Notes: generated by a model not told the origin, from the sequence alone. Shown: positions 1 to 9,922, counted from the stretch's first letter. The stretch: 35,067 nucleotides of DNA from Emiliania huxleyi CCMP1516 (GCF_000372725.1 NW_005200970.1:1-35067), one strand, 5' to 3'. Program-made: numbers and translations.

Positions 1-700
1 GCAGCGAAGTAGAGCGTCGTGCTCGATCGACTCGAGTAGCTATCTCTGGTTCGCGTCGCGCGCCACACGGCGGCGCGTCGCGGGCGATGAAGCGCCCCGA
101 GGGCACTCGGGAGGGTGCCTGTGCGGCTGAGGGGCGCGCTGCAGCGGCACGGTGAGCCCTAGCGAGGCGCGGGGCGCGCTCGAGCGGGCGGCCGCTATGA
201 ATCTCTGAGTATGCCGAGATGAGGCATGCTCGTGTGAGAGGCGGAGAGGCGGCTGCGGCTGCAGGCGGCCTTCTCGCCAAAGGCACGCGGCGCGAAGGCG
301 TGCGGTGCGTGTAGAGGAGGCGCAGGGCGCCTCGCGAAGGCGGCGAGCGCATGTGTGGCGCGCCGAGAGGTCGCTCAGCGCGGCGGAGCCAAGCATCGCG
401 CTCGATCGACCCGAGCAACTGTCGCTGGTTTGCGTCGCGCGCCACACGGCGGCACGTCGCGAGCGATGCAGTGCGCCCCGAGGGCACTCGGGAGGGTGCG
501 AGTGAATAGGCAAGGCTCCGACGCTATCATTGAGTTGCTGTCGTGGGCGTGCCACGCCCTCGATCGTCGGCGAGAGGCACCCAGCGAGCGGCTAGCGCGG
601 GGGGCCGATCGTCATTGGGTCATTATCGTGGGCGTGCCCCCGCCCTCGATCGACTGCGATGGGCGCCCAGCGAGCGCAGAGCGCGGGGGGGCGACACACG
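1..700. repeat. Gene-poor repeat region: dispersed and tandem imperfect duplications
   Basis: No convincing gene. A block of about 105 bp near 18-122 recurs imperfectly near 396-503; both copies contain a Ser-free GC-rich core ending in gagggcactcgggagggtg. A second unit of about 88 bp beginning cgtgggcgtgcc occurs at about 541 and again at about 628. The open frames here are long only because GC-rich DNA has few stop codons. They show no domain and overlap on both strands, so I treat none as real. Confidence 0.6.
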
Positions 701-1531
701 CGACAGGTGCTCTGTGAGCGACCTGTGAATGATAGATGTGAACAGGCGAGGTTTGACGCCATCGCCCTCACGCCCTGCATGGTGGCAGAGAAGGGGAAGG
801 TCGGTGGGTGCGCGAAGCGTTGTCGCGGGGCCCAGAGCCGGGCGCGAGGCGCTCGGCTGTGGTAGGCAAGTGGGCGAGCGCCATTGGGCGGCTCAGCCAT
901 AGGCACGTCGTAGGAACGCGTTGTCTTGAAAGTAGGCGCGTACGTCCTCTTTCGTTTTCACAGCAGAGCCAGACTCTGTGTGTGAGGGCTGGATGCACCA
1001 GTACTCCGGTGTGAAGAAAGGCTACCGCCCCGCTCGTACCTCGCGGGGCTACCGCTCATTCTTCCCATCCTCCATTCATGCATCCCCGTCATGCTGGGGT
1101 GATCAGTAGTAGGGAGCTCGCCGTCCACAACGTGGGGCTCAATGGATATGAGGAACGCGGGGCTCCGATAGGGTCCCGCGCCGGTCGGGTTGGTGTACCG
1201 ACGGGGACCCTAACCCGCTGAACCTCCATCGAGTAAGTATTGAAGTGGGTTAGGATCGAGAGAGCTCGTATCCATTGAGTCCCGTGTGGAGGGATCGAGA
1301 TCATTCGTTTACATGATGTGTACAAATTTCATCCTTCCCCTGAGCGCACGAGAGCGACAGGAGCGCACGAGAGCGACTGTAGTGGAGTCACTAGTGCGCA
1401 ATGACGGCGCTAGCGGTCTTCGGGTCCGCACCCCTCTCCGTCTCGCGCCTCGGCGGCGGCGAGCGGCTCGCATCAGCTCACCTGTTCCTCGCGGTGGCTA
1501 GCCACCCTTTCTCCGGGCTCGAGCCGTAGAA
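701..1531. other. Intergenic, no gene seen; imperfect inverted repeat inside
   Basis: I see no supportable gene. Imperfect inverted arms of about 30 bp lie at 1123-1152 and 1265-1293, with the core ctcaatggatatgag on the left and its near reverse complement at 1265-1279. The loop is about 110 bp. A 19-bp string, ctcgcggggctaccgctca, at 1040-1058 is repeated exactly at 4116-4134. Confidence 0.55.
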
Positions 1532-1847
1532 GTGGCGAGTGGTCTCATGAGCGCACTGCTGGTGGCTGGCGGTCCTCGGGTCCGCACCCCTTCTCCCAAC
1601 TCGAGCCGTGGTGGCGAGTGGTCTCATGAGCGCACCGACGGTGGCTGGCGGTCCTCGGGTCCGCACCCCTTCTCCCAACTCGAGCCGTGGTGGCGAGTGG
1701 TCTCATGAGCGCACCGATGGTGGCTGGCGGTCCTCGGGTCCGCACCCCTTCTCCCAGCTCGAGCCGTGGTGGCGAGTGGTCTCATGAGCGCACCGATGGT
1801 GGCTGGCGGTCCTCGGGTCCGCACCCCTTCTCCCAACTCGAGCCGTG
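1532..1847 (+). repeat. 79-bp minisatellite, four full units
   Basis: Units begin with gtggcgagtggtctcatgag at 1532, 1611, 1690 and 1769, so the period is exactly 79 bp. A degenerate part-unit lies upstream from about 1412, and a truncated unit starts at 1848. Because 79 is not a multiple of three, each unit shifts the frame, so the array as a whole is unlikely to be coding. It abuts the MORN-like coding region. Confidence 0.9.
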
Positions 1848-2454
1848 GTGGCGATGGATTGCGAGGGTGAGCCCGGCGCTCTGCCTCTCATCGGAAGTGG
1901 AGGGTGCTGGTGACAGCCGCAGCGAGTTCTGGCATTTGCGGCGCGGCGAAGAGAGTGGCGCAAAGCTGCGGTTTAGGGGGAAGACGGGGGATATGTTGCA
2001 CTTCGAGGGCGCGCGGGGTGCGGAGAGGAGGGTGCGCGCGGTGCGTGCCGCTGATGGCGAGGTGGAGCACTACGAGGGCGAGCAAGGTGCGGAGCGGTGT
2101 GTGCGCGCCGAGTTTGCCAACGGCATGGTGCAGCACTACGAGGGCGAGGGAGATGCGGAGCGGATGGTGCGCGCTGAGTTTGCCGACGGCATGGTGCTGT
2201 ACTACGAGGGCGAGCGAGGAGCGGAGCGGAGGGTGCGCGCGGAGTATCCCGACGGCGAAGAGTGGTACTACGAGGGCGAGCGAGATGCGGAGCGGCTGGT
2301 GCGCAAAGAGCTTGCCGACGGCGTGGTGCACTATGAGGGCGAGCAAGATGCGGAGCGGATGGTGCGCGCTGAGTTTGCCGACGGCATGGTGCTGTACTAC
2401 GAGGGCGAGCGAGGAGTGGAGCGGAGGGTGCGCGCGGAGTATCCCGATGGTTAA
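1687..2454 (+). CDS. MORN-like repeat protein (5' end uncertain)
   Basis: The last 155 or so residues are six to seven head-to-tail repeats of about 20-21 residues with the pattern YEGE-x2-xER-x-VRAE-x-x-DG. This resembles MORN repeats, which usually sit on membranes or act as scaffolds. The repetition is also visible in the DNA as a 60-63 bp period from about 1990 to 2445. The stop is TAA at 2452-2454. The frame is open back into the 79-bp minisatellite (1687), but that part is probably not translated. An in-frame ATG lies at 1705 and a later one just before the first repeat near 1993, and a short upstream intron cannot be excluded. Function beyond a repeat scaffold is unknown. Such repeat-only proteins are, to my knowledge, abundant in haptophytes. 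Confidence 0.65.
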   Translation: MVASGLMSAPMVAGGPRVRTPSPSSSRGGEWSHERTDGGWRSSGPHPFSQLEPWWRWIARVSPALCLSSEVEGAGDSRSEFWHLRRGEESGAKLRFRGKTGDMLHFEGARGAERRVRAVRAADGEVEHYEGEQGAERCVRAEFANGMVQHYEGEGDAERMVRAEFADGMVLYYEGERGAERRVRAEYPDGEEWYYEGERDAERLVRKELADGVVHYEGEQDAERMVRAEFADGMVLYYEGERGVERRVRAEYPDG

Positions 2455-2832
2455 GAGTGGTAGCGGTACAAGGCCATGCGGGTCGCCGCGCTGAGGAGCG
2501 AGTGCGAGCCACCACCGGCGTCAAAGCAGCGCTCGTGGCGTGCCTCCTGGCGGCCTCATGAGCCTTACATGTTATTCCTGTTGAACACTCGCGATACGTT
2601 CGTGAACGAAATCGGAGTACCGAGACCGGACGAGGTTCTAAGTTCCGTCTACCGTCAGCAGGTTGGTTGGGGAGCCGACGCCCGACGCGGCATTATACGC
2701 GAGTATAATGTACTACTGCGCATGACATATCATTCTGTCTCACACATCAAGTAAAATGCATAACGTACTCATGCGCGTCGCACGAGCCATACTGCGAGTC
2801 GCCCACTTGCGCACAAGAAAACGCACGCGCGC
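2455..2832. other. Intergenic, no gene seen
   Basis: This gap lies between the MORN-like gene and the convergent adenine methyltransferase gene. It is less GC-rich from about 2570, with AT-richer patches such as gcgagtataatgtactac near 2700. I see no domain, RNA gene or repeat. Confidence 0.5.
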
Positions 2833-3621
2833 TCACGCGCGCAGGAGGTCCACGTGGCGGGGGAGGAGCCGCACCTTCCCGCAACCACGCCGCCGGCACC
2901 GCCGGAAGTGGAAGGAGCGGCTCACGTCATCACTCGGCCGTGGGAGTGAAGCGACCACCTCGTGCGCACGATCCGGCGGCGCCCCCGGCCGCCACACACA
3001 GAGTGCAAACGGATAGATGTAGGGCGACGCGGGCTCCCTCTCATGGAACGGGTTGTTCCATTTGAGCAGCCCCTGCACCCAATGGATCTCATGAGCCGCG
3101 CGCCCGCCACTCGCCGCGCCCGTAACGCAGGTGTGAAACCACAACTGGTGCGAGAGCACCGGGACGAGCGCGATGCACGTGCAGCCTCGCGTGCTCGCCA
3201 GCTCGACCAGTCTGCGCACAAACGGCTCGATGGCGGCGCAGCTTCCGGTGCCGTACCGGTCGAGCGCGTACGGCGGGTTGCAGTAGATGGTGATGTCCTT
3301 TAAGTCCTCGCGCGCAAGGAAGTCGTCGTCCACTGTGGAGTACCGCGGCGCGAGCGCATTGATCGGCGACGCGCACGCGTCAAAGTCCACCGCCCATCGA
3401 GCGGACACGTACTCCCAGACCTGGGGAGGAGTCTCCCACTGCTGCGTCTTCTGGACGGAGAGAATGTCGACATCAGCGTCGGCGGCCGCCGCGGGCGTGA
3501 TCGTCCAGTGCGCGTGCTTGGGCCTGCGCACGAGGGCGAGAGGGGCCGTATCACTCAATCTATTGCGCGCGCACGCGCATTGCATTGTGCGCACGCGCTG
3601 GGAGTGGAGGTGGTGGCGCAT
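2833..3621 (-). CDS. Phage-type DNA N6-adenine methyltransferase (Dam family)
   Basis: The protein would transfer a methyl group from SAM to N6 of adenine in DNA. The core matches the phage Dam family (Pfam Dam, PF05869). It has a TPP motif after a Trp-Glu pair (about 3438-3424), then D-F-D-A-C-A-S-P (3387-3364), then the catalytic NPPY (3279-3268). Next come a hydrophobic strand with a Ser-His-Gln and a WNNPF-type segment, as in that family. The core spans about 160 residues, the usual size. I start at the ATG at 3621 (262 aa), with another in-frame ATG at 3585. The frame stays open to 3894, but that part is arginine-rich and looks non-coding. No intron is needed. The family is typical of phages and bacteria, so acquisition by transfer is likely. 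The local GC content does not stand out, which suggests an old transfer or amelioration. Nuclear, organellar or viral targets are all possible. Confidence 0.8.
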   Translation of the reverse strand: MRHHLHSQRVRTMQCACARNRLSDTAPLALVRRPKHAHWTITPAAAADADVDILSVQKTQQWETPPQVWEYVSARWAVDFDACASPINALAPRYSTVDDDFLAREDLKDITIYCNPPYALDRYGTGSCAAIEPFVRRLVELASTRGCTCIALVPVLSHQLWFHTCVTGAASGGRAAHEIHWVQGLLKWNNPFHEREPASPYIYPFALCVWRPGAPPDRAHEVVASLPRPSDDVSRSFHFRRCRRRGCGKVRLLPRHVDLLRA

Positions 3622-4178
3622 CACCTGACGGCGTCGGGATGGCGCTCCGACACCAGGAGCGCGAGCGCGTTTATGTCCTCGTAGGAGCGCCGCACAGAGC
3701 CGAGCGTCGGCCGTGGTAGCTCGAGGTAGGTCGTGTCGAGTCGGATGCGCAACTCGCCCGCAGCGCTTGGTGAGCTGGCATCGAACTTGCGCGGCGACCT
3801 GATTTACGAGTGCACGCGAGAGGCCTTCCGGTGAGGTGGTCGAGCTGGGGGACACGCCGCTGGGTGCGTCGGCCCTCGGCATTATGGTGCACAACAGGGC
3901 TGTTTGGCGTCTCGCGGGCAGGGGTTGGGCGTTGCGCGCACATGAGGAGCCATGACTTCGTCCAGCGGACCTGTCCCGGTCGTCGATGGACGGCGAGAGG
4001 GCGGTCTCGACACGTCATGAGTTGCGACCGGCGCACGAGGACACCCGCGGCGACGCGAGGGACAGGGAGCTCGAACCCTTGAAATCCGCCATTTCTGGCC
4101 AAAGTACCCAAGGTGCTCGCGGGGCTACCGCTCAGCTTGCCCGCAGCCTGGGCGGTCCCGCTTCGGGCTGCCGCCGCG
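3622..4178. other. Intergenic between divergent genes, no gene seen
   Basis: This lies between the adenine methyltransferase (minus) and the glycosyltransferase (plus), so it should contain both 5' regions. I see no clear TATA box or conserved element. Open frames on both strands are arginine-rich and resemble random GC-rich sequence. Confidence 0.45.
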
Positions 4179-6096
4179 ATGCCAGCAAGCTCAGCTCCCG
4201 ATGCTTGCTCCACCTCCTCTCGCCGCGCCGGCCGAGGCGACTGGCGCATCCGCTCGCACCGGCGGCGTAGCGGCTGCACGCGAGGCCCAGGCCAAGCCGA
4301 GCACTCTCCGCAGCCCGAGCCAGTCGCGGTGACAGTCGAGCCCGGCCCAGCGCTCTCCTCGTGGTCGCCGCCTCTCGCCTCAGCTGACGACCTGCCCACG
4401 CCGCGCCTGAGTGCACGTCTCGGCGTGGTGACCATGTGCGCCGGTGCGCCTGCGTCTGCCGTCCGCTCGCACCTCGCCTACCACCGTGCCATCGGCTTCG
4501 AGCGTGTCTTTCTCTACCTCGACGACGCGTCAGACGAGTACTGGCAGTCGCTGGCTCTGCCCGATGGTGGCGACGGCGTGGTGGTGACGCGCTGCGACGC
4601 CGCCTTTTGGGAACGCTTGCTCCGCACGAGTGCAATGGTGGCGCGGCGCAGCGAGCAGTCCGTCTTTGAGGACGCGGCGCGGTGGTGGGAGACGGAGGTG
4701 CAGAGCAGACAGTCGCTGTGCGTCGAGCACGCCGTCGTGCGTGCGAGCGCGGAGGGCCTCGACTGGCTGCTGCACATCGACATCGACGAGGCCTTCCTGC
4801 GGAGTGCCTTGGCTGAGGCGTGGGAACCTTCCATGAGCCTTCTCGGAACCTTCCTACAGGCCTTCCTGCCGTGCCGGCTGCACCCCGTCGACTTCTTCGG
4901 CTCCCTGCCTGCCGCGACAGAGCAGGTCGCCTTCTCGAGCCTCGAGGAGTTCAACCTTCAGTCGCTCATCAGCCCATGCTTGTCGCCTCTGCAGGTCTTC
5001 TTCTCCAACCTCGAGGCGGCGCCCGAGGCGCTGCACGTGAGCGACTGGTTCCGCGAGGTTAGGGTTAGGGTTAGGGTTAGGGTTAGGGTTGGGTTAGGGT
5101 TAGGGTTAGGGTTAGGGTTAGGGTTAGGGTTAGGGTCAGGGTTAGGGTTAGGGTTAGCTGCACGTGAGCGACTGGTCCCGCGAGGTGTCGCTCTTCAAGC
5201 TCAACGCCGCCCTCGTCGCCGACGCCTCCCCCGGAGGCGCCTCCCTCCCTCCCCTCCCTCCCTCCCCGGCCCTCTCCCGCCTCCCGAGTGATGTGCAAGT
5301 CCGTGACTCGTCCATGGCCTGTCCTGCAGGCCCCTCCGCCCCGCCCTCCAGCGCCTCGCTCGACGCTCTCTGGCGCCGCGTCGCCGCCGCTCGCCGCAAG
5401 GCGCACGGCGGCGCGGCGCCGGCCTCGTACTTCATCGCCTACGTGTCTGGCAAGAGCGCGGTCCGCCTCCCGGGAAGGCGCGCGGAGGCGTGGCCGGTGC
5501 CATACGACGTACACAAGTTCCTCGTCCCGGACGGGACAGGGTGGCGCGCCCCGCTGACGGTGGCGTGCGCGGCGCAGCTGGACGCGGCGGACGGGCCGAC
5601 GGTCCTGCACTACTGCAGCTGCGGGCTGGAGAACTGGAGGGAGAAGTACCGCCGCCTCGGCCGGTTTGGCGACCGCTGGTGGGGCCGCGTGCCGATTCGG
5701 ATCCCAGCGCACCTCCAGTCCCGCGACGTGCTGCTGGCGGAGGGAGGGGCGGAGGAGGGGAGGGCGGAGGAGGGGAGGGCGGAGGAGGGGAGGGCCGAGG
5801 CATACTACCGCGCGGCTGTCATGGGCAACACCGTCGGCGAGCATGCGCTGCTGAGGGCGCGCGGGCTGCTGCCTCGGGTCGAGTTTGTGCGCAGCGTGCT
5901 CTCTCGGCTGGTGGACCAGCCGCGAGAGAGACGAGGCCCGCCGCCAACCCAGCCCTCGGCCAGCGGGAGCGCGGCCGTCCCCTCGGCCGAGTCGATCTCC
6001 CTCGCGCACGAGGCCCTCCTCGCCCTCTTCAACAGCGGGCCGGGCGTCGCTCTCGGCTCGAGCGACCTCTTCGACGGCGGAGATCCGCTTCCTTGA
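4179..6096 (+). CDS. Glycosyltransferase family 92 (DUF23-like), with a telomeric-repeat intron
   Basis: GT92 enzymes add a sugar, often galactose, to glycans in the secretory pathway. The first exon (4179-5057) carries the opening signature: VVTMCAG, a Tyr-His-x-x-x-Gly-Phe segment and FLYLDD. It then carries IDIDE near 4780, which supplies the metal-binding DxD. The second exon (5158-6096) carries GKSAVR, an H-K-F segment, VLHYCSCG and a W-x2-KY-x2-LG-x-F-x2-WWG block, the usual family C-terminus. The frames differ by one. Removing a 100-bp GT-AG intron (5058-5157) made of TTAGGG repeats restores one frame. The join then leaves a nine-residue duplication (LHVSDW then F/S then RE). A 15-bp repeat at about 5745-5795 encodes AEEGR units. 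The start is an in-frame ATG at 4179. The first 70 or so residues are low complexity and no signal anchor is evident. Confidence 0.83.
5031..5186 (+). repeat. Interstitial telomeric array flanked by a 29-bp direct duplication
   Basis: About sixteen TTAGGG units (5058-5157, two units imperfect) sit between ctgcacgtgagcgactgg-type copies at 5031-5059 and 5158-5186. The copies are 29 bp and differ at one base (ttc versus tcc). The array begins with GT and ends with TTAG, so it reads as a 100-bp GT-AG intron whose removal restores the glycosyltransferase frame. Confidence 0.9.
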
Positions 6097-6156
6097 GCGC
6101 CCTGCCAGGGCATGTCCACGACACGTCCACGGCACGTCCCTCAGGCGCGCTCGGCC

Positions 6157-7740
6157 TCTTGCCTCAAAGCCGCGCCGCGACGCTGCCAAAGGCGGCGGCG
6201 CGGTTCCTCACGAGGCTGCGGCTGCTCCTCTCCTCCTTTGAGCTGCCTCCGATCCTCTGCGCGCTCAAGCGGCTCGTCGCGCCGCGCGGCCGGCTCGAGG
6301 AGCTGGCAAAGGCAGCGGCGGCACGCGCAGTCCGCGCCCACGCCTCCCGTTGCAGCACGCTTGCACGACGTCTCCTCCTCCTCCTCCTCCCCCTCCCGCC
6401 GCCTCGCGGCCCCTCCCCACCATCCCGCCTCCCCGCCCCTCGCAGGTGGACGAGAACCGACTCGGCCAGCTCTCCACCCTCTACCTCGCCGCCCTCACCA
6501 CGGACGGCATCCGCGCGCGGCGCATCGACCCGTCGCGCCTCGCTGCTCTGCGGGACCGCAAGATGGCGCACCCGCGCGCGAGCTGGGCGGCCGCGTTTGG
6601 GCTGCGGCTGCCTCGGCCCGGCCGGTGGCCCGCGCCGCGTGGGCGCGACGACGAGGGCAGCGAGGCGTCGCGACTCCTTGACGCCGTGCGAGCGGCAGGC
6701 GCCGCACCCCGACCTTGCGCGCCCCCCTCCTCTCCCTCGCCCGCCAAGACCGCCCGCCTCTGCGCACCAGGCGGCTCCCTCGCTGCCCTCTCCCTCCACG
6801 ACACCCTCGTGCTGCTGTGCCCGCTGCTGCGGCGGGTGCGGACCGCCACCAGCCCCAGCCGGGCTCACCAGCCTCCTCGCTTGCCTCGTACAGGCAGCGC
6901 CTCGTGTACGGTGCCCCCTCCAACCCGCTCATGGCGCGCGGCTGGGCCTCCCCGTTCGCCTGGTTCGTCCGGTCGACGGTGCACTTTGCCCTCGCCCCCA
7001 CGCGCGAGGCGGTCGACGCCCTGGCGACCTACCTTCAGCGGCGGCAGCGGCAGATCCAGCGAGGCCGAGATGGGCCGCTCCGGCCGGCGCGGGCTCCGAG
7101 GGCGGCTTGCGGCGCGCGCGGCGCGCGGATCCCGCTGAGAGTGCCTCCCCCCGCGCCTCTAGGTGGTGGAGGTGGGCGCAGGCTCGGGCCACCTCGCCCG
7201 CTTGCTCAACGCGACCGGCCGCCTCTCGCCGCCGCTCGTCGCGACCGAGCCCTTCCCGGAGGGGTACGCACAGTCGGAGGAGGCCCTCTTCGGCCCCGGC
7301 TTTGGCGACGGTCTCGGCGGCGTCGAGGCGATGCGCGACGGCGAGGCGATCGCGAGGCACCGCCCGGCGCTCGTCCTCTGCGCCTTCATGACGGCCGGCG
7401 AGGACTGGACCCCCGCGTGGCGCGCAGCGGGCGTGGACGAGTACGTGCTGATTGGCGACCTCGGCCACGGCAAAGGCGTGTACTCGCTCAACGGGGACCA
7501 CGGCGGATACGAGCGTGTGCTGCTGGAGGAGGGTCGCCCCCCCTTGCCCCACCATGTTGTGTGTGTGGAGACGTTGACCTTACCTTACCTTAGGAGGTGT
7601 CGGCGGAGCTGCTGGAGGCAGGCCAGGCGGCGCTCGAGGGCACCCCATGCGAGGGTGCGGGCTACTTGGTCGCGGTGGCGTTCCGGAAAAAAGGTTCGAG
7701 ATGTGGTGTAGAGAGAGAAGTGTACCGCGGAATACTTTGA
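6157..7740 (+). CDS. SAM-dependent methyltransferase-like protein, multi-exon
   Basis: Coding pieces lie in different frames, separated by short introns: about 6157-6345 (helical, uncertain), 6446 to about 6690, 6894 to about 7070, 7163-7516 and 7594-7740. Acceptors are clear before 6446 (ctcgcag), 6894 (gtacag), 7163 (cctctag) and 7594 (ccttag). The 7163 exon opens with VVEVGAGSGHLARLLN, the class I methyltransferase SAM-binding glycine motif. It continues through LVATEPF (acidic end of strand 2) and a LVLCAFM strand with GEDW. The last exon ends with GYLVAVAFRKK, a plausible final beta-hairpin. I do not recognise the subfamily or substrate. The last intron (7517-7593, 77 bp) carries an introner-like element. 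The stop is TGA at 7738-7740. The start is not resolved, and fusion to the preceding glycosyltransferase by another intron near 6090-6160 cannot be excluded. Confidence 0.6.
7530..7593 (+). mobile_element. Introner-like element, 3' quarter, inside an intron
   Basis: Shares gcccccccttgccccacca, then tgtgtgtggagacgtt and TTACC repeats, with five other loci in this window. Here the terminal ttaccttag provides the splice acceptor of the last methyltransferase intron. Confidence 0.75.
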
Positions 7741-8373
7741 ACGTTTCGTATTTTCCCAATCGGCGATACACCGTATGTCGTTCTAGGTAAGGTAAGCGTA
7801 AGGTAACGAAGTAAGGTAAAACCGTACTCTAGGGGACCCCCGGGGCCTAGGCTTGAGCACTTGAGCACTGGATAGGGTCGATTCCGCATGGTACGGGCCT
7901 AGGCTTAAAAGGGTGGGCCCTGGGGCGCCTACGGCTTAAACGGCTCGTTAAAGCTTGCCATGGCAAGTTTTAAGAGCTGCTGGGCCGCCAATTCCTTAAA
8001 TGGTCTTAAACGCTTAAACGGTGCGGGAGAGCTCCCGAGGTCGATGGTCCGGGAGGCTCCCGGTAGACACGCCGGAGGCCGGGAAGCTGGCTACAGTCAG
8101 CTAGCACGCGTCCCCTATGCGAGTATGGCTCCTGCCAGTGCACCAGACTCACAGGTGTGTCTTCAGAGGCGGGTTTGTGCCTAATAACGGCAGTATTGGA
8201 GAAAATGGCGCGGAACCCAGCGACGCGTGCCGGCGAGGCCGATTTTCTTAAACGGTCTTAAAAGAGGGGCCCCCCGTGCCTGCAATCTCTTAAATGGCAA
8301 GTTAAGCCCCCAAACCTCCTCGTTTCTTAAAAGGTCTTAAAAACATCCGGCCCTCAGAACCCTAGGAGTCCCC
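7741..8373. repeat. CTTAAA-motif cluster, no gene
   Basis: There is no gene. The motif cttaaaNgg(tc)ttaaa recurs at about 7935, 7994 (with a third cttaaa), 8247, 8290 and 8325. Also present are a perfect 14-bp palindrome cttgccatggcaag (7954-7967), a gggag(a)gctccc / gggaggctccc pair near 8026-8062, and GTAAG-type repeats at 7785-7820. Confidence 0.65.
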
Positions 8374-8535
8374 TAAGGTATTTACGTCTCCACACACACA
8401 AAGTGGTGGGGCAAGGGGGGGCGAGACCCTCGCATCTCCACCGACGCCCGGACACGGGCAGCAGCCCCACGGCATTCAAAGTGCAAGCACCGGCCCGGTG
8501 CCGTGGGTGAGCAACCTGCACCCCACTCCCTCCAA
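8374..8535 (-). mobile_element. Introner-like element, near full length, reversed
   Basis: Read on the minus strand it begins near a gggagtggggtgcagg segment. It then has gctcacccacgg, ctttgaatgccgtgggg, gcccccccttgccccacca and tgtgtgtggagacgt, and ends in tacctta. This is the most complete copy of the family seen here, about 160 bp. Confidence 0.75.
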
Positions 8536-9778
8536 CCTGTGTCACCCGGAATCCATAGTGTCACTCTTATGGATTTGAAATGTCAAATTTGCAGCAAATT
8601 TGCACGCAAACTTGTCATTTTGCGAGCAAATAAGATACAAACATCACACCGCGTGCGCCCCCGCCGGCGTGGGAGTGGCCGCACCGCGTGCTGGGTGTGC
8701 CGTGTCGCGTGTGCAACACTCCCCCCGTGACCACGTCCAGCCGATAGCCCCGCGCTCGTGGCCCCCCCCCGGGGGGGCGCGGTTAGCTCGGTTGACGACC
8801 CGAACATTCGCACGTGGAGTGTGTGTGTGTGGCACTCTAAGGATGTTTATCTGCGCACATGTGTGCGTAATTTGGCAATATTTTGAACAGAGAGCCCACT
8901 CGAGTAGCGCACTAGAGGCCAGGCATCCCCAGGAGGCGGGAGAGCGAGATCGCCCAAACCATCGTGAGGCGGGAGCGGCGAGAGCGACGACGGCTTGGAC
9001 GTCGGCTTGGACGTCGGCGGCACGGCGATGATCAACGTGCGGTGGCGGAGGCGATGTGGCCAGAATGAACGCGGTGGCAACGGCACCTATGAAAGCTAAG
9101 CCGCAGCGGCATGATCGGTGGCAGGTGGGGCGGTTGCGACGTGGCACAGTGGTAGCGATGATGATGGCCGTGGCGAGGGGGTGGGAAGTGGACACAGCGG
9201 GTGCAAGAAACGAGCCGTCTTGAAGTACCTTAAGGTATTGGTGAATGAGGCAGTCGTGTCCGCGACCCAGAAGTTTTGGTGAATGACGCCAGCGAGGCTT
9301 GAGGAATGAGCCTCGGCTCCAAGTGCGGAGCGGTCGCGCCACTGGCAAATGTTGCAATGCAGCAGTGGCGAAAGCGAAGGCAGCGTAGCTGCACCGAAGG
9401 CAGAGATAGCAACCGCGGCGTGAAATGTCACGGCACAAACGATCAGCAGCGGGTGCATGCGTGATGGCAGCCAGCACGCTGAGATGCACAACACACCTGT
9501 GATCTATCGTTTGCAGCAGCGTGATACCAATGTAGTGGTGGTGACGGCTGCCTCCGTGGGAGAAGCAAGTCTGCAGAGGCTGCTGGGTACTATTAGCGCA
9601 GTCCGAGCTGCCGATGGCGACTCGTGGTGGCGCGGCTTTTGGCCCGGCGGAGATTGCAGCCAGCGCGATGAATGGACCCTGCGGGGAGGCGAGGAGACGG
9701 GCGAGCTGCGACGGCCGAGGAGGCCTGAGCCGCTGCGGACAGAGGCCTGCAAGCGACCGGCGTCATCGTCAAACCAAG
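8536..9778. other. Unassigned sequence, no supportable gene
   Basis: Frames are open on both strands (for example 9096-9494 minus and 9457-10059 plus), but I recognise no domain and the composition gives no clear winner. A short inverted repeat, aatccata with tatggatt, lies at about 8550-8577. A C8/G7 inverted run lies at about 8762-8777. Confidence 0.4.
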
Positions 9779-9922
9779 TTTGTCGCTCCGGCACGCATTT
9801 TTGTCGCTCCGGCACGCATTTTTGTCGCTCCGGTGCGCATTTTTGTCGCTCCGGTGCGCATTTTTGTCGCTTCAGTGCGCAGTTTTGTCGCTTCAGTGCG
9901 CAGTTTTGTCGCTTCAGTCCAA
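9779..9922. repeat. 21-bp minisatellite, about seven units
   Basis: Units follow ttgtcgctccggcacgcattt with gradual change along the array: first cggcacgcat, then cggtgcgcat, then tcagtgcgca. Twenty-one is a multiple of three, so every frame is open with a 7-residue repeat. I see no evidence for translation. Confidence 0.9.

Noticed and set aside
40..555. Minus-strand 171-codon open frame, and similar frames in 1-1500
   Set aside because: Arg/Ala/Pro-rich, no domain, overlaps repeats and frames on the other strand; expected from GC-rich DNA.
5058..5157. A true chromosome end
   Set aside because: The same gene continues on both sides and the flanks are duplicated, so it is an interstitial array.
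5083..6189. Long minus-strand frame across the glycosyltransferase gene ending in TLTLTL
   Set aside because: Antisense of a well-supported gene; the TLTLTL end is translated telomeric repeat.
5490..7391. 633-codon plus-strand frame
   Set aside because: Mostly out of frame with the recognisable glycosyltransferase and methyltransferase exons. Only the piece near 6157-6345 might be real, and it is kept in that gene model.
7532..7593. Non-canonical GG-AG intron at the last methyltransferase junction
   Set aside because: A GT-AG intron from 7517 keeps the same frame and gives a smooth YER/EVSAELLE join, so the odd donor is unnecessary.
8760..8778. C8/G7 inverted run as a terminator
   Set aside because: No gene ends nearby, and this is not a bacterial-type genome.
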